DNA of 64,000 nucleotides from Enterobacter vonholyi. GTDB taxonomy: Bacteria > Pseudomonadota > Gammaproteobacteria > Enterobacterales > Enterobacteriaceae. The number at the start of each line of letters is the position of its first letter. The first letter of the stretch is position 1. The stretch is from the NCBI RefSeq assembly GCF_008364555.1, contig NZ_VTUC01000001.1:310001-374000 (forward strand), in the 5' to 3' direction. A program made the translations under genes and the position numbers. This document shows, piece after piece, positions 20,595 through 32,594 of the stretch. The notes beneath the pieces are model-generated. The model saw only the letters and a program-made list of their open reading frames with translations. It was not told the origin of the DNA and made no database searches.

Positions 20595-22442
20595 TCAGAT
20601 AGACAGCTTTTTGACGCGCTTGCCGCCGTACAGCAGGTTCACGATGGCACGGGTGCCGACAATAGCGGTAAACATTGACGTTGCAACACCGATACCGGTT
20701 GTAATCGCAAAGCCTTTGATAGCGCCGGTACCCACTGCATACAGGATAAGAACCTTGATCAGTGTTGTTACGTTCGCATCGAAGATAGAGCTGAACGCGC
20801 CTTTATAACCTTCGTCAATCGCCTGCTGAATAGAGCGACCGTTGCTCAACTCTTCTTTGATACGTTCGTTAATCAGTACGTTGGCGTCGACCGCCACCGC
20901 AAGGGTCAGAACGATACCCGCAATACCCGGCATGGTCAGCGTCGCCCCCGGCAGCAGGGACATGATGCCGATAATCAGCACCAGGTTCGCAATCAGTGCA
21001 GAGGTCGCAATCAGACCAAACTTCTTATAGAAGAAGATCATGAACAGAATAGAGACCACCAGACCGGCCAGACACGCTTCCAGACCCTGCTGGATGTTTT
21101 GCATACCCAGAGTTGGACCAATGGTACGTTCTTCAACAATCTGAATTGGCGCAATCAGCGCACCGGCACGCAGCAGCAGGGAGAGCTGACGCGCTTCGTT
21201 CGGGTTGTTAATACCGGTAATACGGAAGCTGTTACCCAGACGAGACTGGATATTGGCGATGTTAATCACCTCTTCCTCTTTCACCAGCACAGCACGGCCG
21301 TTTGCATCTTTCTTACCGCTGTCTTTGTACTCCACGAACAGGGTTGCCATCGGTTTACCGATGTTGTCCTTGGTGAAGTTAGACATGATGTTACCACCCG
21401 CGCTATCGAGCGAGATGTTAACCTGCGGCTGGTTGTATTCATCCTGGCTCGACGTGGAGTCGGTGATGTGATCACCGGTCAGAATCACGCGTTTGTACAG
21501 CACAACTGGCTGACCTTCGCGGGTCTGTTTCACTTCGGAGTCACCCGGAATACGGCCAGAAGCGGCAGCAGACTGGTCAACGTTGGTATTCACCAGACGG
21601 AATTCCAGGGTTGCGGTCGCACCCAGAATCTCTTTCGCACGCGCGGTGTCCTGAATACCCGGCAGTTCAACCACGATACGGTCAGCACCCTGACGCTGTA
21701 CCAGCGGCTCGGCCACACCCAGTTGGTTTACACGGTTACGCAGAATGTTGATGTTCTGCTGAACGGCATATTCACGCGCTTCTTTCAGACGCGCATCGGT
21801 CATCACCGCGCGCAGCTGGTTGCTGCCCTGAGAGGTGATTACCAGGTCACGGTGACGTTGGGTCAGGTAATCTACAGCCTGATCGCGCGCCGCGCTGTCG
21901 CGGAACGTGATGCTCATGCCGTAGTTATCTTCTTTACGCACGGTGGTGTAAGCGATGCCTTTATCACGCAGATCGCTGCGCAGGCTGTCGATATTCTGTT
22001 CCTGCAGCTTGCCGAGCGCGGTATCCATATCCACTTCCATCAGGAAGTGAACGCCGCCACGCAGGTCAAGACCGAGTTTCATTGGCTCTGCTTTCATCGC
22101 AGCCAGCCAACGCGGGGTTGCTGGGGCAAGGTTAAGCGCCACGACGTATTTGTCACCCAGCACGCCCATCAGCGCTTCGCGAGCGCGGAGCTGCGTGTCG
22201 GTGGTGTCGAAGCGAGCAAGAATTGCGCCCTCTTCCAGAGCCACAGACTTAGCGGTAATTTTTTCTTCTTGTAACGTTTTCTGGACCTGGATCAGCGTTT
22301 GCTCACTGGCGGCGACACCGCGCGCGCCAGTGATTTGAACAGCCGGATCCTCACCATACAGGTTGGGAAGCGCGTACAGCAGGCCGACGAGAATCACGAC
22401 GACCAGCATGATGTACTTCCACAAAGGATAACGGTTTAACAC
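20595..22442 (-). CDS. secD: protein translocase subunit SecD
   Basis: SecD has 615 residues, with one N-terminal transmembrane helix, a large periplasmic P1 domain, and five C-terminal helices. The conserved [15 protein letters not shown] and the helix [22 protein letters not shown] carry family signatures, including the proton-path aspartate in VDANVL. It lies between yajC and secF in the usual order. Function is established in E. coli. Confidence 0.98.
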   Translation of the reverse strand: MLNRYPLWKYIMLVVVILVGLLYALPNLYGEDPAVQITGARGVAASEQTLIQVQKTLQEEKITAKSVALEEGAILARFDTTDTQLRAREALMGVLGDKYVVALNLAPATPRWLAAMKAEPMKLGLDLRGGVHFLMEVDMDTALGKLQEQNIDSLRSDLRDKGIAYTTVRKEDNYGMSITFRDSAARDQAVDYLTQRHRDLVITSQGSNQLRAVMTDARLKEAREYAVQQNINILRNRVNQLGVAEPLVQRQGADRIVVELPGIQDTARAKEILGATATLEFRLVNTNVDQSAAASGRIPGDSEVKQTREGQPVVLYKRVILTGDHITDSTSSQDEYNQPQVNISLDSAGGNIMSNFTKDNIGKPMATLFVEYKDSGKKDANGRAVLVKEEEVINIANIQSRLGNSFRITGINNPNEARQLSLLLRAGALIAPIQIVEERTIGPTLGMQNIQQGLEACLAGLVVSILFMIFFYKKFGLIATSALIANLVLIIGIMSLLPGATLTMPGIAGIVLTLAVAVDANVLINERIKEELSNGRSIQQAIDEGYKGAFSSIFDANVTTLIKVLILYAVGTGAIKGFAITTGIGVATSMFTAIVGTRAIVNLLYGGKRVKKLSI

Positions 22443-22469
22443 GGCAGTTCCCTTTGGGAAAAGTTGGGA

Positions 22470-22802
22470 TTACAGCGCCTTCATGGTGCCTTTCGGCAGA
22501 ACGGCAGCTACGAAGTCACGTTTGATGACCACTTCAGTGGTGTCGTTCAGGGCGATAGCAATGTAGCCGTTTTCAGCCACTTTGGTTACGCGACCGACCA
22601 GACCACCGTTAGTCAGCACTTCATCGCCTTTCGCAATGGAGTTCATCAGGTTTTTGTGCTCTTTGGTGCGCTTCTGCTGCGGACGCAGGATCATGAAGTA
22701 GAAGATCAGACCGAACACAACCAGCATCAGAATCAGAGACATCGGGCTGCCCTGCGCTGGAGCACCTGTTGCCGCTACCGCATCAGAAATAAAAAAGCTC
22801 AT
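22470..22802 (-). CDS. yajC: Sec translocon accessory protein YajC
   Basis: YajC is a 110-residue single-pass inner-membrane protein associated with SecDF-YidC. One hydrophobic helix (about residues 20-38) is followed by the family motif RPQQKRTKEHKNLMNSIAKGDEV. It lies 27 bases upstream of secD and 22 bases after tgt. Confidence 0.97.
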   Translation of the reverse strand: MSFFISDAVAATGAPAQGSPMSLILMLVVFGLIFYFMILRPQQKRTKEHKNLMNSIAKGDEVLTNGGLVGRVTKVAENGYIAIALNDTTEVVIKRDFVAAVLPKGTMKAL

Positions 22803-22824
22803 TCAAATTCCCTCATTATTAAAA

Positions 22825-25076
<2,252 letters not shown>

Positions 25077-25109
25077 GACGTATACTCGTGACTTAAAAAC
25101 AGGCGGCAT

Positions 25110-25138
25110 AGTCTAGTGCTCACACCCTTTTGCTGCAA
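25110..25138 (-). promoter_or_regulatory. predicted sigma70 promoter of the queA operon
   Basis: On the minus strand, TTGCAG (-35, 25133-25138) and TAGACT (-10, 25110-25115) are separated by exactly 17 bases. The inferred start lies about 27 bases before the queA ATG. Confidence 0.55.
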
Positions 25139-25167
25139 CAACTAGCCGCCCCCGGACAAAAAAACGC

Positions 25168-25749
25168 ATGAATTTTCTCGCTCACCTGCATCTCGCACAC
25201 CTCGCTGACAGCTCCCTTTCCGGCAATTTGCTGGCCGATTTCGTTCGCGGCAACCCCGCGGAGGACTACTCCCCTGAGGTTGTCGACGGGATTTTTATGC
25301 ACCGCCGCATCGACGTGCTGACGGATAAGCTGCCGGAAGTGACGGAAGCCAAAGCGTGGTTCCGCCCTGAAACGCGCCGCGTTGCGCCGATCACGCTTGA
25401 CGTGATGTGGGATCACTTTCTGTCGCGCCACTGGGAACAGCTGTCGCCGGAGATGCCCTTGCCGGCGTTTGTGCGCTATGCCCACCAGCAGGTGTCGATC
25501 ATTCTGCCCGACTCGCCGCCGCGCTTTGTGAATCTGAATAACTATCTGTGGTCGGAACGCTGGCTAGAGCGCTATCGTGAGATGGACTTCATCCAGAACG
25601 TGTTGAATGGGATGGCGAGCCGTCGCCCGCGCCTGGATGCGCTGCGGGATTCCTGGCATGACCTGGATAAACATTACGATGCGCTGGAAACGCGTTTCTG
25701 GCAGTTTTACCCGCGCATGATGGTGCAGGCGAAAAATAAACAGCTGTAA
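25168..25749 (+). CDS. acpH: acyl carrier protein phosphodiesterase
   Basis: AcpH removes the 4'-phosphopantetheine arm from holo-ACP. It has 193 residues and belongs to the HD-like hydrolase group; [20 protein letters not shown] and [12 protein letters not shown] hold conserved metal-binding histidines and aspartates. It lies divergent from queA, as in E. coli, but there malZ follows, whereas here three extra genes intervene. Confidence 0.95.
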   Translation: MNFLAHLHLAHLADSSLSGNLLADFVRGNPAEDYSPEVVDGIFMHRRIDVLTDKLPEVTEAKAWFRPETRRVAPITLDVMWDHFLSRHWEQLSPEMPLPAFVRYAHQQVSIILPDSPPRFVNLNNYLWSERWLERYREMDFIQNVLNGMASRRPRLDALRDSWHDLDKHYDALETRFWQFYPRMMVQAKNKQL

Positions 25750-25800
25750 CAGAATTCACATTGATAGGTAAAAGCTGGCGGAACGATTGTCACCACCTCT

Positions 25801-25829
25801 TTGTCTTATCCATGCACACTCTCTATACT
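25801..25829 (+). promoter_or_regulatory. predicted sigma70 promoter of the peroxiredoxin gene
   Basis: TTGTCT (25801-25806) and TATACT (25824-25829) are separated by 17 bases. The inferred start near 25836 leaves a leader of about 40 bases to the ATG, with AGGAG as ribosome site. Confidence 0.7.
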
Positions 25830-25876
25830 GGCTCGCGTTGCGTTCCAAATAACCTTAGTATCTACAGGAGAATCAT

Positions 25877-26479
25877 ATGGTTCTGGTAACTCGTCCGGCT
25901 CCGGATTTTACAGCTGCAGCAGTTCTGGGCAACGGTGAAATCGTTGAAAACTTCAACTTCAAACAGCACACCAACGGTAAAGCGACCGTTCTGTTCTTCT
26001 GGCCAATGGACTTCACTTTCGTTTGCCCGTCTGAGCTGATCGCATTCGACAAACGTTATGAAGAATTCCAGAAGCGTGGCGTGGAAGTTGTTGGCGTCTC
26101 CTTCGACTCTGAGTTTGTACACAACGCATGGCGTAACACCCCTGTCGACAAAGGCGGCATCGGTGCGGTGAAATACGCAATGGTTGCGGACATCAAACGC
26201 GAAATCCAGCAGGCTTACGGTATCGAACATCCGGACGCTGGCGTTGCGCTGCGCGGTTCCTTCCTGATCGACGCGAACGGCATCGTTCGTCACCAGGTTG
26301 TGAACGATCTGCCGCTGGGTCGTAACATCGACGAAATGCTGCGCATGGTTGACGCGCTGCAGTTCCACGAAGAGCACGGCGAAGTGTGCCCGGCTCAGTG
26401 GGAAAAAGGTAAAGAAGGTATGGCTGCTTCCCCAGACGGCGTAGCTAAATACCTGTCTGAGAACGTATCCAGCCTGTAA
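25877..26479 (+). CDS. tsaA: 2-Cys peroxiredoxin (AhpC/TSA family)
   Basis: A 200-residue thiol peroxidase that reduces H2O2 and organic hydroperoxides. The peroxidatic cysteine is Cys50 (DFTFVCPSEL) and the resolving cysteine is Cys171 (GEVCPAQW), as in typical 2-Cys enzymes. GGIG is present, but no YF motif follows Cys171, so sensitivity to overoxidation is uncertain. Codon use is strongly biased, suggesting high expression. I recall a homologue called tsaA in Salmonella at the same place; E. coli K-12 lacks it here. The symbol is by that analogy. Confidence 0.93.
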   Translation: MVLVTRPAPDFTAAAVLGNGEIVENFNFKQHTNGKATVLFFWPMDFTFVCPSELIAFDKRYEEFQKRGVEVVGVSFDSEFVHNAWRNTPVDKGGIGAVKYAMVADIKREIQQAYGIEHPDAGVALRGSFLIDANGIVRHQVVNDLPLGRNIDEMLRMVDALQFHEEHGEVCPAQWEKGKEGMAASPDGVAKYLSENVSSL

Positions 26480-26494
26480 TCGGCACGGTTTACG

Positions 26495-26524
26495 AAAAAG
26501 GCCCGCTTAAGCGGGCCTTTTTTT
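26495..26524. terminator. bidirectional terminator between the peroxiredoxin and DUF3999 genes
   Basis: AAAAAGGCCCGCTT / AAGCGGGCCTTTTT forms a perfect stem with T-runs in both directions. It overlaps the last codon of the convergent DUF3999 gene. Confidence 0.9.
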
Positions 26525-27908
26525 ATGCCTTACGCTGCGTCTCTCGCCAGATGCGCCAGGCCATGCCCGCCAGCAGGATCACGCCCGCAATCAGTACGCC
26601 CCATACCAGCAGGGCGTTCAGCCAGCTCGCCCGCTCACCTGCAGAGGTGGCGTTCAGCCGCCCCTCGCCGCCCAACGCGACATCATCCACAATATCGGCC
26701 TGCGGCAGGTTCGCCATATCATAGGTCTTGCGCAGGTCGGCTGGGATCAGCATGTCAGGCTCCACGCTGGCAGGCTTTGCGGCACCGTTGCCCCATGCGA
26801 GAACGTACGGCGCTTTCCCCTGCGCGTTGAACACAAGATCATAGCGGTCGCGATGCCCCGTGACGCTCGGCAGGTATTCTGGCAGACGCGCATTCAGCGT
26901 AGTGATTTTCACTGCCTGCACCAGGCCCCCGCTAAGCGAAACCGGTCCGGACGTTTTCCCCTCCAGACGGTAAATCACCTCTTTCTTCAGGGGATGCCAT
27001 GCCTCTTTTTCCGTACTGCGCCACGCGATCTCCACGGGAAGAACGCCATCGCCGTTCAGCGAAATGCTGACAGCACTCAGCGGCTGCGGGCGCGCCCAGC
27101 GCCACTGAGCTTCACTTGTCGATAGCTGCTCACCTTCCCCTTCAAGACTAATCTCTTCCGGGGCCGCCTGGGCAGGTGCGCTGATTGCGTTTACGCCGGT
27201 CAACGTTACCCCCTGGCTCTGCGTATTCAGCACCACCATGAGATAGCGATTCGCATCGGGAGATAAAACCGTATCGGTATCGAGCCGATCGAGCTTAAGA
27301 CGATCCTGACCGCTGACGACGTCCAGCAGCGGCATATCCTCGCGCAGGGTATACCACCGCTTGAGATCCTCGCTGTAATAGACCGACGCCGTCCCCTGCC
27401 ACGGCGTCTCATGGGTATTCCAGAGGAGCTGCAGCTGGGATATGACCAGTTCACCCGTCGTCTGCTCCGGCAGGGTCAGCAGGTAATGTTGCCCGGCCGC
27501 GGCGGCTTTTTGCCCCTCCAGCACAATCTCAATGCCGTTTCGGGAACGGAGCCGGATCTTATCGCTGTCACCGGCGTCTGAGGCAGCCGCGAGCGGCGAG
27601 GCGTCAAGCGGAAAGAGGCGCAGCGCCGTGGATTGCGCTGTCGCCTGCGGGCGCGTCGCGGCGATCAGGCTAAAGGGAACCGGCTCACCCGACTGGTTAA
27701 AGACGCGGACATCATGCAGATCCGGCGACGTGCTTTGCTCATAGACGGCAAGCGGCAGCATTACCCGATACCACCGGGAAGGAACAGACGTGTCGAGTGA
27801 ACGACCAAAGGCATAGTCACGGGGCGATTCCGTTGGTACTTCGTCGCAGAACGCCGGGCCGGAAAGCGCCAGTAGCGCGGTACACGCAACCGCTTTCATC
27901 CATTTCAT
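26523..27908 (-). CDS. DUF3999 family periplasmic protein with C-terminal membrane anchor
   Basis: A 461-residue protein of unknown function. A signal peptide (about residues 1-21, ending GPAFC-DEV) is followed by a long beta-rich periplasmic region and one C-terminal transmembrane helix (about 430-450, ALLVWGVLIAGVILLAGMAW) with a basic cytoplasmic end (RIWRETQRKA). The cysteine at position 21 lies in AFCDE; a lipobox is possible but weak. Its ATG overlaps the stop of the DUF2339 gene by four bases (ATGA), so the two are translationally coupled and probably act together. Confidence 0.85.
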   Translation of the reverse strand: MKWMKAVACTALLALSGPAFCDEVPTESPRDYAFGRSLDTSVPSRWYRVMLPLAVYEQSTSPDLHDVRVFNQSGEPVPFSLIAATRPQATAQSTALRLFPLDASPLAAASDAGDSDKIRLRSRNGIEIVLEGQKAAAAGQHYLLTLPEQTTGELVISQLQLLWNTHETPWQGTASVYYSEDLKRWYTLREDMPLLDVVSGQDRLKLDRLDTDTVLSPDANRYLMVVLNTQSQGVTLTGVNAISAPAQAAPEEISLEGEGEQLSTSEAQWRWARPQPLSAVSISLNGDGVLPVEIAWRSTEKEAWHPLKKEVIYRLEGKTSGPVSLSGGLVQAVKITTLNARLPEYLPSVTGHRDRYDLVFNAQGKAPYVLAWGNGAAKPASVEPDMLIPADLRKTYDMANLPQADIVDDVALGGEGRLNATSAGERASWLNALLVWGVLIAGVILLAGMAWRIWRETQRKA

Positions 27909-30526
27909 TTTTCATCTCCTGTTTTTGGCGGTAGCGGCGAGAAATAGCCCACTATCAGTACCAGTATCGCCACGCCGATAAACGCCACCGCGCGCGACAG
28001 ACCGCCTCCGCCCGCGCTGTCCACCAGCATCAGTTTCACCATCACCACACCCAGCAGCGCGGCACCGCAAAGCCACTCCTGCCGGGAAGCCCTGCGGGTG
28101 GCATGGATCATGACCACCAGCGCGCTCAACATCCAGAACAGGGCAAAGCTTGTCTGGATCAGCCGCGAATCCCACAGCGATGCCATATTCCAGGCCACGT
28201 CGCCATACCAGGCCAGGGCGCGCATCAGCACACCGTTTAGCCACCAGAAGCCAAACGCCATAATCGCGACGGCAGGCCACGGGCGCGCTTGCGCAAGCCA
28301 TGACGGGTAGTAGCGATCCCCCCCCCGATAAAAGACCACCAGCCCCAGCAACGCGAACGCAGCACCTTCCTCGAGCGGGTTCACCAGCGGCAGCCAGGTC
28401 TGACGATAGACCACGCCGTCCTGGAAATTGGTCACCACCAGCAATACCAGCAGCGCCACGACGACAGGGATCGGTGCCAGACACGCATAGAGCGCAGGCC
28501 ACTCCCGGAACGGCCACACGCGACGCCGTACGGCTGCAGAAAGTGCCATAATAATCCCGCCACCTGCGGCCATCGCTAATCCGCTTCCCCAGGCCGCCAT
28601 TCCCCACGGCAGAGACCGGGCAAACCAGTAAAGCTCCGCGGCCAGCGCCAGCAAAATCATCAAGAACAGCGACAAATGCAGCCCCATCGCGATGCGCGGC
28701 AGGAGTCTTTCACCATCGCGCCGCAACAGCATTAGCGCGGCAGGAAGCGCAACGCACCAGGCCAGATTTGACCAGCCGGCGGTAACGATCTGCTGATGCC
28801 AGAGCTGATAACCCACCATCAGCAGCATAACCGGCCACAGCAGCCATTTGCTGGCGTCCAGCTCCCGCCACGTCAGGCTAGCAGCCACCTGCCGCCAGCC
28901 CCAGACCGACGCCGCCGTCAGCGTCAGCACGCCCGCCAGAATCGGTAATTCCTTCGTCAGTACCAGCTGCGACGCGCCCAGCTGCGCCACTATCCAGAAC
29001 AGCAGCCCGCCTGCCAGCAGCGCCCAGCTGACCGGCAGGAAGAGAGTCCGCCACAGCCAGGCCGCAGCCAGCCAGCAAAGGCTGAGGATGGCGAAGATGA
29101 GGAACAGGCTCAGCGCCGTAACGCCGTCCGTTTGTGCCCACAGCGCGCTGCCGAGCGCCAGCAGCAGCAGCGCCGTCCCGCTATAGCTCATGCGACGCTG
29201 ATGCTGCTGCACGCCCAGCCAGAGAATCCCCAGCCCCTCCAGCGCCCAGGCCATCGCCGTCCAGCGAGCCGACAGCGCCAGCGGAATGGCGAGCGTGGCG
29301 AACCCGCCGCCGATCGCCAGCGCCGCCATGACCAGCGGTCGTCCGAGGGAGGGGTAGCGACGCAGCGCGAGGAACGCGAGGGTAAGATAAAAAGCACCAT
29401 ATCCGAGGGCACTCAGCGCCGGGCCATAGTCCCAGTGCTGCGTCATGCCGTACTGCATTCCAAAACCAACCAGCGGCGGGGCAAACAGCAGCACGCCGTC
29501 GATAATCTGCTTCCCTTTCTCCTGCGCCCGCAGCGACAGCGCCACGCTCAGCACGCCGAATATCAGCGTATTGGCAATCAGGAACAGCTGGCAGATCCAA
29601 TAGTCTTCAGGCTGGTAGTCATTCAGCCCCCACAGGCCGCCCACGCCGAACGTAAACAGCAGCCCGAGCAGGTTCAGCTCGCGCCAGTGCTGCCAGATGC
29701 TGATCGCGAGAATGCCGATGGACAGCAGAAGATAGAAAGAGAAAAGTGCGACAAAGCTGCCGCCCCCGGTAGATAAGAGCAGCGGCGCGAGATATCCGCC
29801 AAGGCTCGCCAGCATGGCAAGACTCAGCGCCTTCTGCAGCACCGCCAGCCCGACGCTCGCCGCGCAAATCACCACCAGCAGCGTAAAGGCCAGCGTCATC
29901 GGCAACATTTGCCAGAGCCGGAATGCACCAAACACCGTCAGGTAGAGCACGCCGGTCGCCCCGCCCTGGAGGATCAGCGCATAGACGCGCTGCCTGTGCC
30001 GCACCCGCCACCCAATCGCCAGCAGAACAACGGCAAACAGCGCCGTTGCCACGAGGCGCAGCTCAAGCGGGAACAGGGAATGTTCGACGGTATAGCGCAG
30101 CAGGAAAGAGAGGCCGAGGAAGAGCAGCAGAATGCCAAGCTTCGCCAGCGGATTGCCCTGCATGAACCAGCGCGCAAGCGACGTCAGGATGCCGCCAAAG
30201 GCTGAAGGCTGTTTTGCCGCAGGGGTCGGGGCCTGGGAAGAAGCGGGTTCTGCCACCGCTGCGGGAATATCGGGTCGCCAGGGGTCAACAGGCGCGGGAG
30301 CGTCCTCCACCACTGGCGCGGTAATTGCCTCCGGCGCGGCGGTCTGCACCGGTTCCGGCGCGTTCTCAGACACGCCGCGCTGCTCAAGCGCCTCAATGCG
30401 CTGGCGCAGCAAGGCTATCTCCTGCCGCGCTGCCGTACTTCGATTAAACCCGATAACCGCAAGCACGGGCGCAACCAGCAGCGCAAAAACCAGGAATAAA
30501 CAGCCAAGGATGTAAAGCTCGTCCAT
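27905..30526 (-). CDS. DUF2339 family polytopic membrane protein
   Basis: An 873-residue membrane protein of unknown function. One N-terminal helix (about 5-26) is followed by a predicted coiled coil (RQEIALLRQRIEALEQRG, 35-52), an Ala/Pro-rich linker (about 55-105), and then more than twenty hydrophobic segments to the C-terminus. The design, soluble linker plus very many helices, is typical of DUF2339. It is upstream of and overlaps the DUF3999 gene. No catalytic motif is evident. E. coli K-12 lacks the pair at this locus. Confidence 0.87.
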   Translation of the reverse strand: MDELYILGCLFLVFALLVAPVLAVIGFNRSTAARQEIALLRQRIEALEQRGVSENAPEPVQTAAPEAITAPVVEDAPAPVDPWRPDIPAAVAEPASSQAPTPAAKQPSAFGGILTSLARWFMQGNPLAKLGILLLFLGLSFLLRYTVEHSLFPLELRLVATALFAVVLLAIGWRVRHRQRVYALILQGGATGVLYLTVFGAFRLWQMLPMTLAFTLLVVICAASVGLAVLQKALSLAMLASLGGYLAPLLLSTGGGSFVALFSFYLLLSIGILAISIWQHWRELNLLGLLFTFGVGGLWGLNDYQPEDYWICQLFLIANTLIFGVLSVALSLRAQEKGKQIIDGVLLFAPPLVGFGMQYGMTQHWDYGPALSALGYGAFYLTLAFLALRRYPSLGRPLVMAALAIGGGFATLAIPLALSARWTAMAWALEGLGILWLGVQQHQRRMSYSGTALLLLALGSALWAQTDGVTALSLFLIFAILSLCWLAAAWLWRTLFLPVSWALLAGGLLFWIVAQLGASQLVLTKELPILAGVLTLTAASVWGWRQVAASLTWRELDASKWLLWPVMLLMVGYQLWHQQIVTAGWSNLAWCVALPAALMLLRRDGERLLPRIAMGLHLSLFLMILLALAAELYWFARSLPWGMAAWGSGLAMAAGGGIIMALSAAVRRRVWPFREWPALYACLAPIPVVVALLVLLVVTNFQDGVVYRQTWLPLVNPLEEGAAFALLGLVVFYRGGDRYYPSWLAQARPWPAVAIMAFGFWWLNGVLMRALAWYGDVAWNMASLWDSRLIQTSFALFWMLSALVVMIHATRRASRQEWLCGAALLGVVMVKLMLVDSAGGGGLSRAVAFIGVAILVLIVGYFSPLPPKTGDEK

Positions 30527-30612
30527 GTTTCCACCTTCACCGTAAACGATCTGTTAAGATTGACACAAATCGTTGCATTTGCGCCATCTTAAAAGGTGGA
30601 AACATTAGCGCA

Positions 30613-32430
30613 TTAGCTGCCGAACCAGATCGTCGCGGATATCGCAGGCAGCGCCAGCACGCCGTCCTGAATCGTGGCCTTGCCCTCTTTACTCTTCCAC
30701 GCTGCCACCTTCAGCAGCGGCGAATCATCCAGCACCACTTCGCAGGCCTCGCCCCGGTTTATCGCCACCAGCACGCGCTGCTGGTTATAGATGCGAGCAA
30801 ACACCACCACGTTATCGTGGGCGTACACCGCCTGACAGCCGCCATAGCGCAGGGCGAGACTCTGCTTACGCAGCTTCGCCAGGCGCTGATACAGGCTGAA
30901 CAACACCGTGTCCTGTTTCGCTGGCTCCCAGGGGAAAGTTTTGCGGCAGAACGGATCGTTGTTGCCGTCCAGCCCCACCTCGTCTCCGTAGTAGATACAC
31001 GGCACGCCCGGCCAGGTAAAGAGCCAGGTCACTGCCAGCGGCAGGCGCGCGACATCCTTGCCGAGCAGGGATTTAAAGCGCGCGGTGTCGTGACTATCGA
31101 GCTGGTTAAACATCCGCAGCTGCTGCTGATGCGACAGACCAGCGCGATAGTTCTCCATCCACGCCATGCAGGTTTCAGCATCGATATGATTCGGATCGTA
31201 GGAGATATCGGTGTTGGCGAGGAATCCCCACAGCGGGAAGGTAAAGCCGCGATAGTTCATCGCCGCATCTTCCGCATCGTTCTGCAGCCACTGGCGCGCG
31301 TCGCCAAAGTGCTCGCCAAAGACGAACGCCTCCGGCTGAGCCGCTTTCGCCGAGCGCGTGATCCCGGCGACGTGCTGAAGGTTATTCCGCGCTCCGCCCG
31401 CTTCACCGAGCATATGCACCACGTCCAGGCGCCAGCCGTCCATATTCCATGGTGCATTCAGCCAGTGGCGCACGATGCTGTCTCCCCCGCCGTAAATCTC
31501 GTTCACCAGAGACGGCGACTGGAAATCCAGCTTCGGCAGGCTTGGGTAACCCAGCCAGTCCAGCGCACGCCCCTCCTCGTTAAAGCTGTACCAGTCGCGC
31601 TGCGGCGAGTCCGGGTTATGACATGCCCCGCCCATCGACTGGTTATGCCGGTCAAACCACGTATGCGAATCTCCGCTGTGGTTGAACACGCCGTCCAGAA
31701 TCAGGCGCATGCCTTCGTTTTGGGTGTTCTTACGCAGGCGCAGCAGCGCCTCGTCACCGCCAAACTGCGCGTCAACGTGGCGATAATCTTCGGTATCGTA
31801 CTTGTGTACGCTCGGGGCTTTAAATACCGGGTTGAGATACAACGCCGTCACGCCGAGTTTTTTCAGGTACGGCAGCTTTTCGCTGATGCCGTCGAGATCG
31901 CCGCCGTAGAAGGTCGATCCGCCCGCCTGCGCGGTTAACGGCTCGTCCCACGCTTTCAGAATAATGTCATGACCCGCCGCATGGTGGTGATAGATCTTAT
32001 CCTGGTCGGCAGTGCGCTTTTCGCTGCGCGCAAAACGGTCCGGGAAAATCTGGTAAAAGACCTGATCGTTAACCCACTGCGGGCCGTTATCCGGGTAATC
32101 GACCGCAAACTGTTCCAGCCGTGCGGGCGGGAAACGGCTAAACCCCTGCGGGGTAAGCCACAGCTGACGGTTGTTCCACAAAAGCTTAAAGCTGTAGCGG
32201 CGGCGAGGCTGCCCGCTGCGCAGGTCGATATTCACCCGCCAGGCCGTGATGCCAGGCTGCGGCTGGCTGCGCAGCTTGTGCATTTTCAACCCGGTCTCTT
32301 CGTTATCGATTTCGGCGCGGAGCGTCACGCGTTCAGGCTGGTTTTCACCCGCCAGCCAGAGCGTAATCACCAGGTTGTCTTTGTTTTGCTTAACAAATGG
32401 GGCAACCGGAAGGTGCCAGGCGTTTAACAT
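30613..32430 (-). CDS. malZ: maltodextrin glucosidase
   Basis: MalZ is a cytoplasmic GH13 enzyme of 605 residues that removes glucose from the reducing end of maltodextrins. The four GH13 regions are [18 protein letters not shown] (nucleophile aspartate), EHFGDA (acid/base glutamate) and [10 protein letters not shown]. An N-terminal beta domain (1-115) precedes the barrel. The start [12 protein letters not shown] follows AAAGGGGATTCGTG and matches E. coli; the frame stays open upstream only because it reads through the MalT boxes. Confidence 0.97.
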   Translation of the reverse strand: MLNAWHLPVAPFVKQNKDNLVITLWLAGENQPERVTLRAEIDNEETGLKMHKLRSQPQPGITAWRVNIDLRSGQPRRRYSFKLLWNNRQLWLTPQGFSRFPPARLEQFAVDYPDNGPQWVNDQVFYQIFPDRFARSEKRTADQDKIYHHHAAGHDIILKAWDEPLTAQAGGSTFYGGDLDGISEKLPYLKKLGVTALYLNPVFKAPSVHKYDTEDYRHVDAQFGGDEALLRLRKNTQNEGMRLILDGVFNHSGDSHTWFDRHNQSMGGACHNPDSPQRDWYSFNEEGRALDWLGYPSLPKLDFQSPSLVNEIYGGGDSIVRHWLNAPWNMDGWRLDVVHMLGEAGGARNNLQHVAGITRSAKAAQPEAFVFGEHFGDARQWLQNDAEDAAMNYRGFTFPLWGFLANTDISYDPNHIDAETCMAWMENYRAGLSHQQQLRMFNQLDSHDTARFKSLLGKDVARLPLAVTWLFTWPGVPCIYYGDEVGLDGNNDPFCRKTFPWEPAKQDTVLFSLYQRLAKLRKQSLALRYGGCQAVYAHDNVVVFARIYNQQRVLVAINRGEACEVVLDDSPLLKVAAWKSKEGKATIQDGVLALPAISATIWFGS

Positions 32431-32480
32431 CACGAATCCCCTTTGATGAAAATTGACGTCACCTTGCCACAGGGTGGTTA

Positions 32481-32532
32481 AGGATAGCTCACCATGATGG
32501 GATTTATTGGGGGAGGAGGACGGGGGAGGAGG
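32481..32532 (-). promoter_or_regulatory. MalT-dependent promoter of malZ: two MalT boxes and -10
   Basis: GGGGAGGAGG occurs twice on the plus strand, at 32510-32519 and 32523-32532; each matches the MalT box consensus GGGGA(T/G)GAGG. On the minus strand TATCCT (32481-32486) is a plausible -10, placing the proximal box centre about 40 bases before the start point, the distance expected of MalT promoters. malZ belongs to the MalT regulon in E. coli. Confidence 0.8.
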
Positions 32533-32548
32533 CACCAGTGCAGCCTGA

Positions 32549-32584
32549 TGCCCTCACCCCAACCCTCTCCCACAAGGAGAGGGA
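32549..32584. repeat. CCCTCTCCC-arm palindromic repeat, copy 2 (reverse orientation)
   Basis: TGCCCTCACCCCAA is followed by CCCTCTCCC-ACAA-GGAGAGGG. It lies 11 bases after the proY stop and 17 bases before the MalT boxes of malZ, so it may end proY transcription before the malZ promoter. Confidence 0.85.
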
Positions 32585-32594
32585 GAAAAAAAGA

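Noticed and set aside
21099..22274. Open frame of 391 codons on the plus strand opposite secD
   Set aside because: It is an antisense shadow of secD, rich in His/Gln/Arg as expected from reverse-reading, with no ribosome site or homology.
30817..31938. Open frame of 373 codons on the plus strand opposite malZ
   Set aside because: It is an antisense shadow of the conserved malZ gene; no family resemblance.
32431..32535. N-terminal extension of MalZ beginning with a Pro/Ser run
   Set aside because: The extension is the translated MalT boxes and promoter; the conserved N-terminus and ribosome site lie at 32430.
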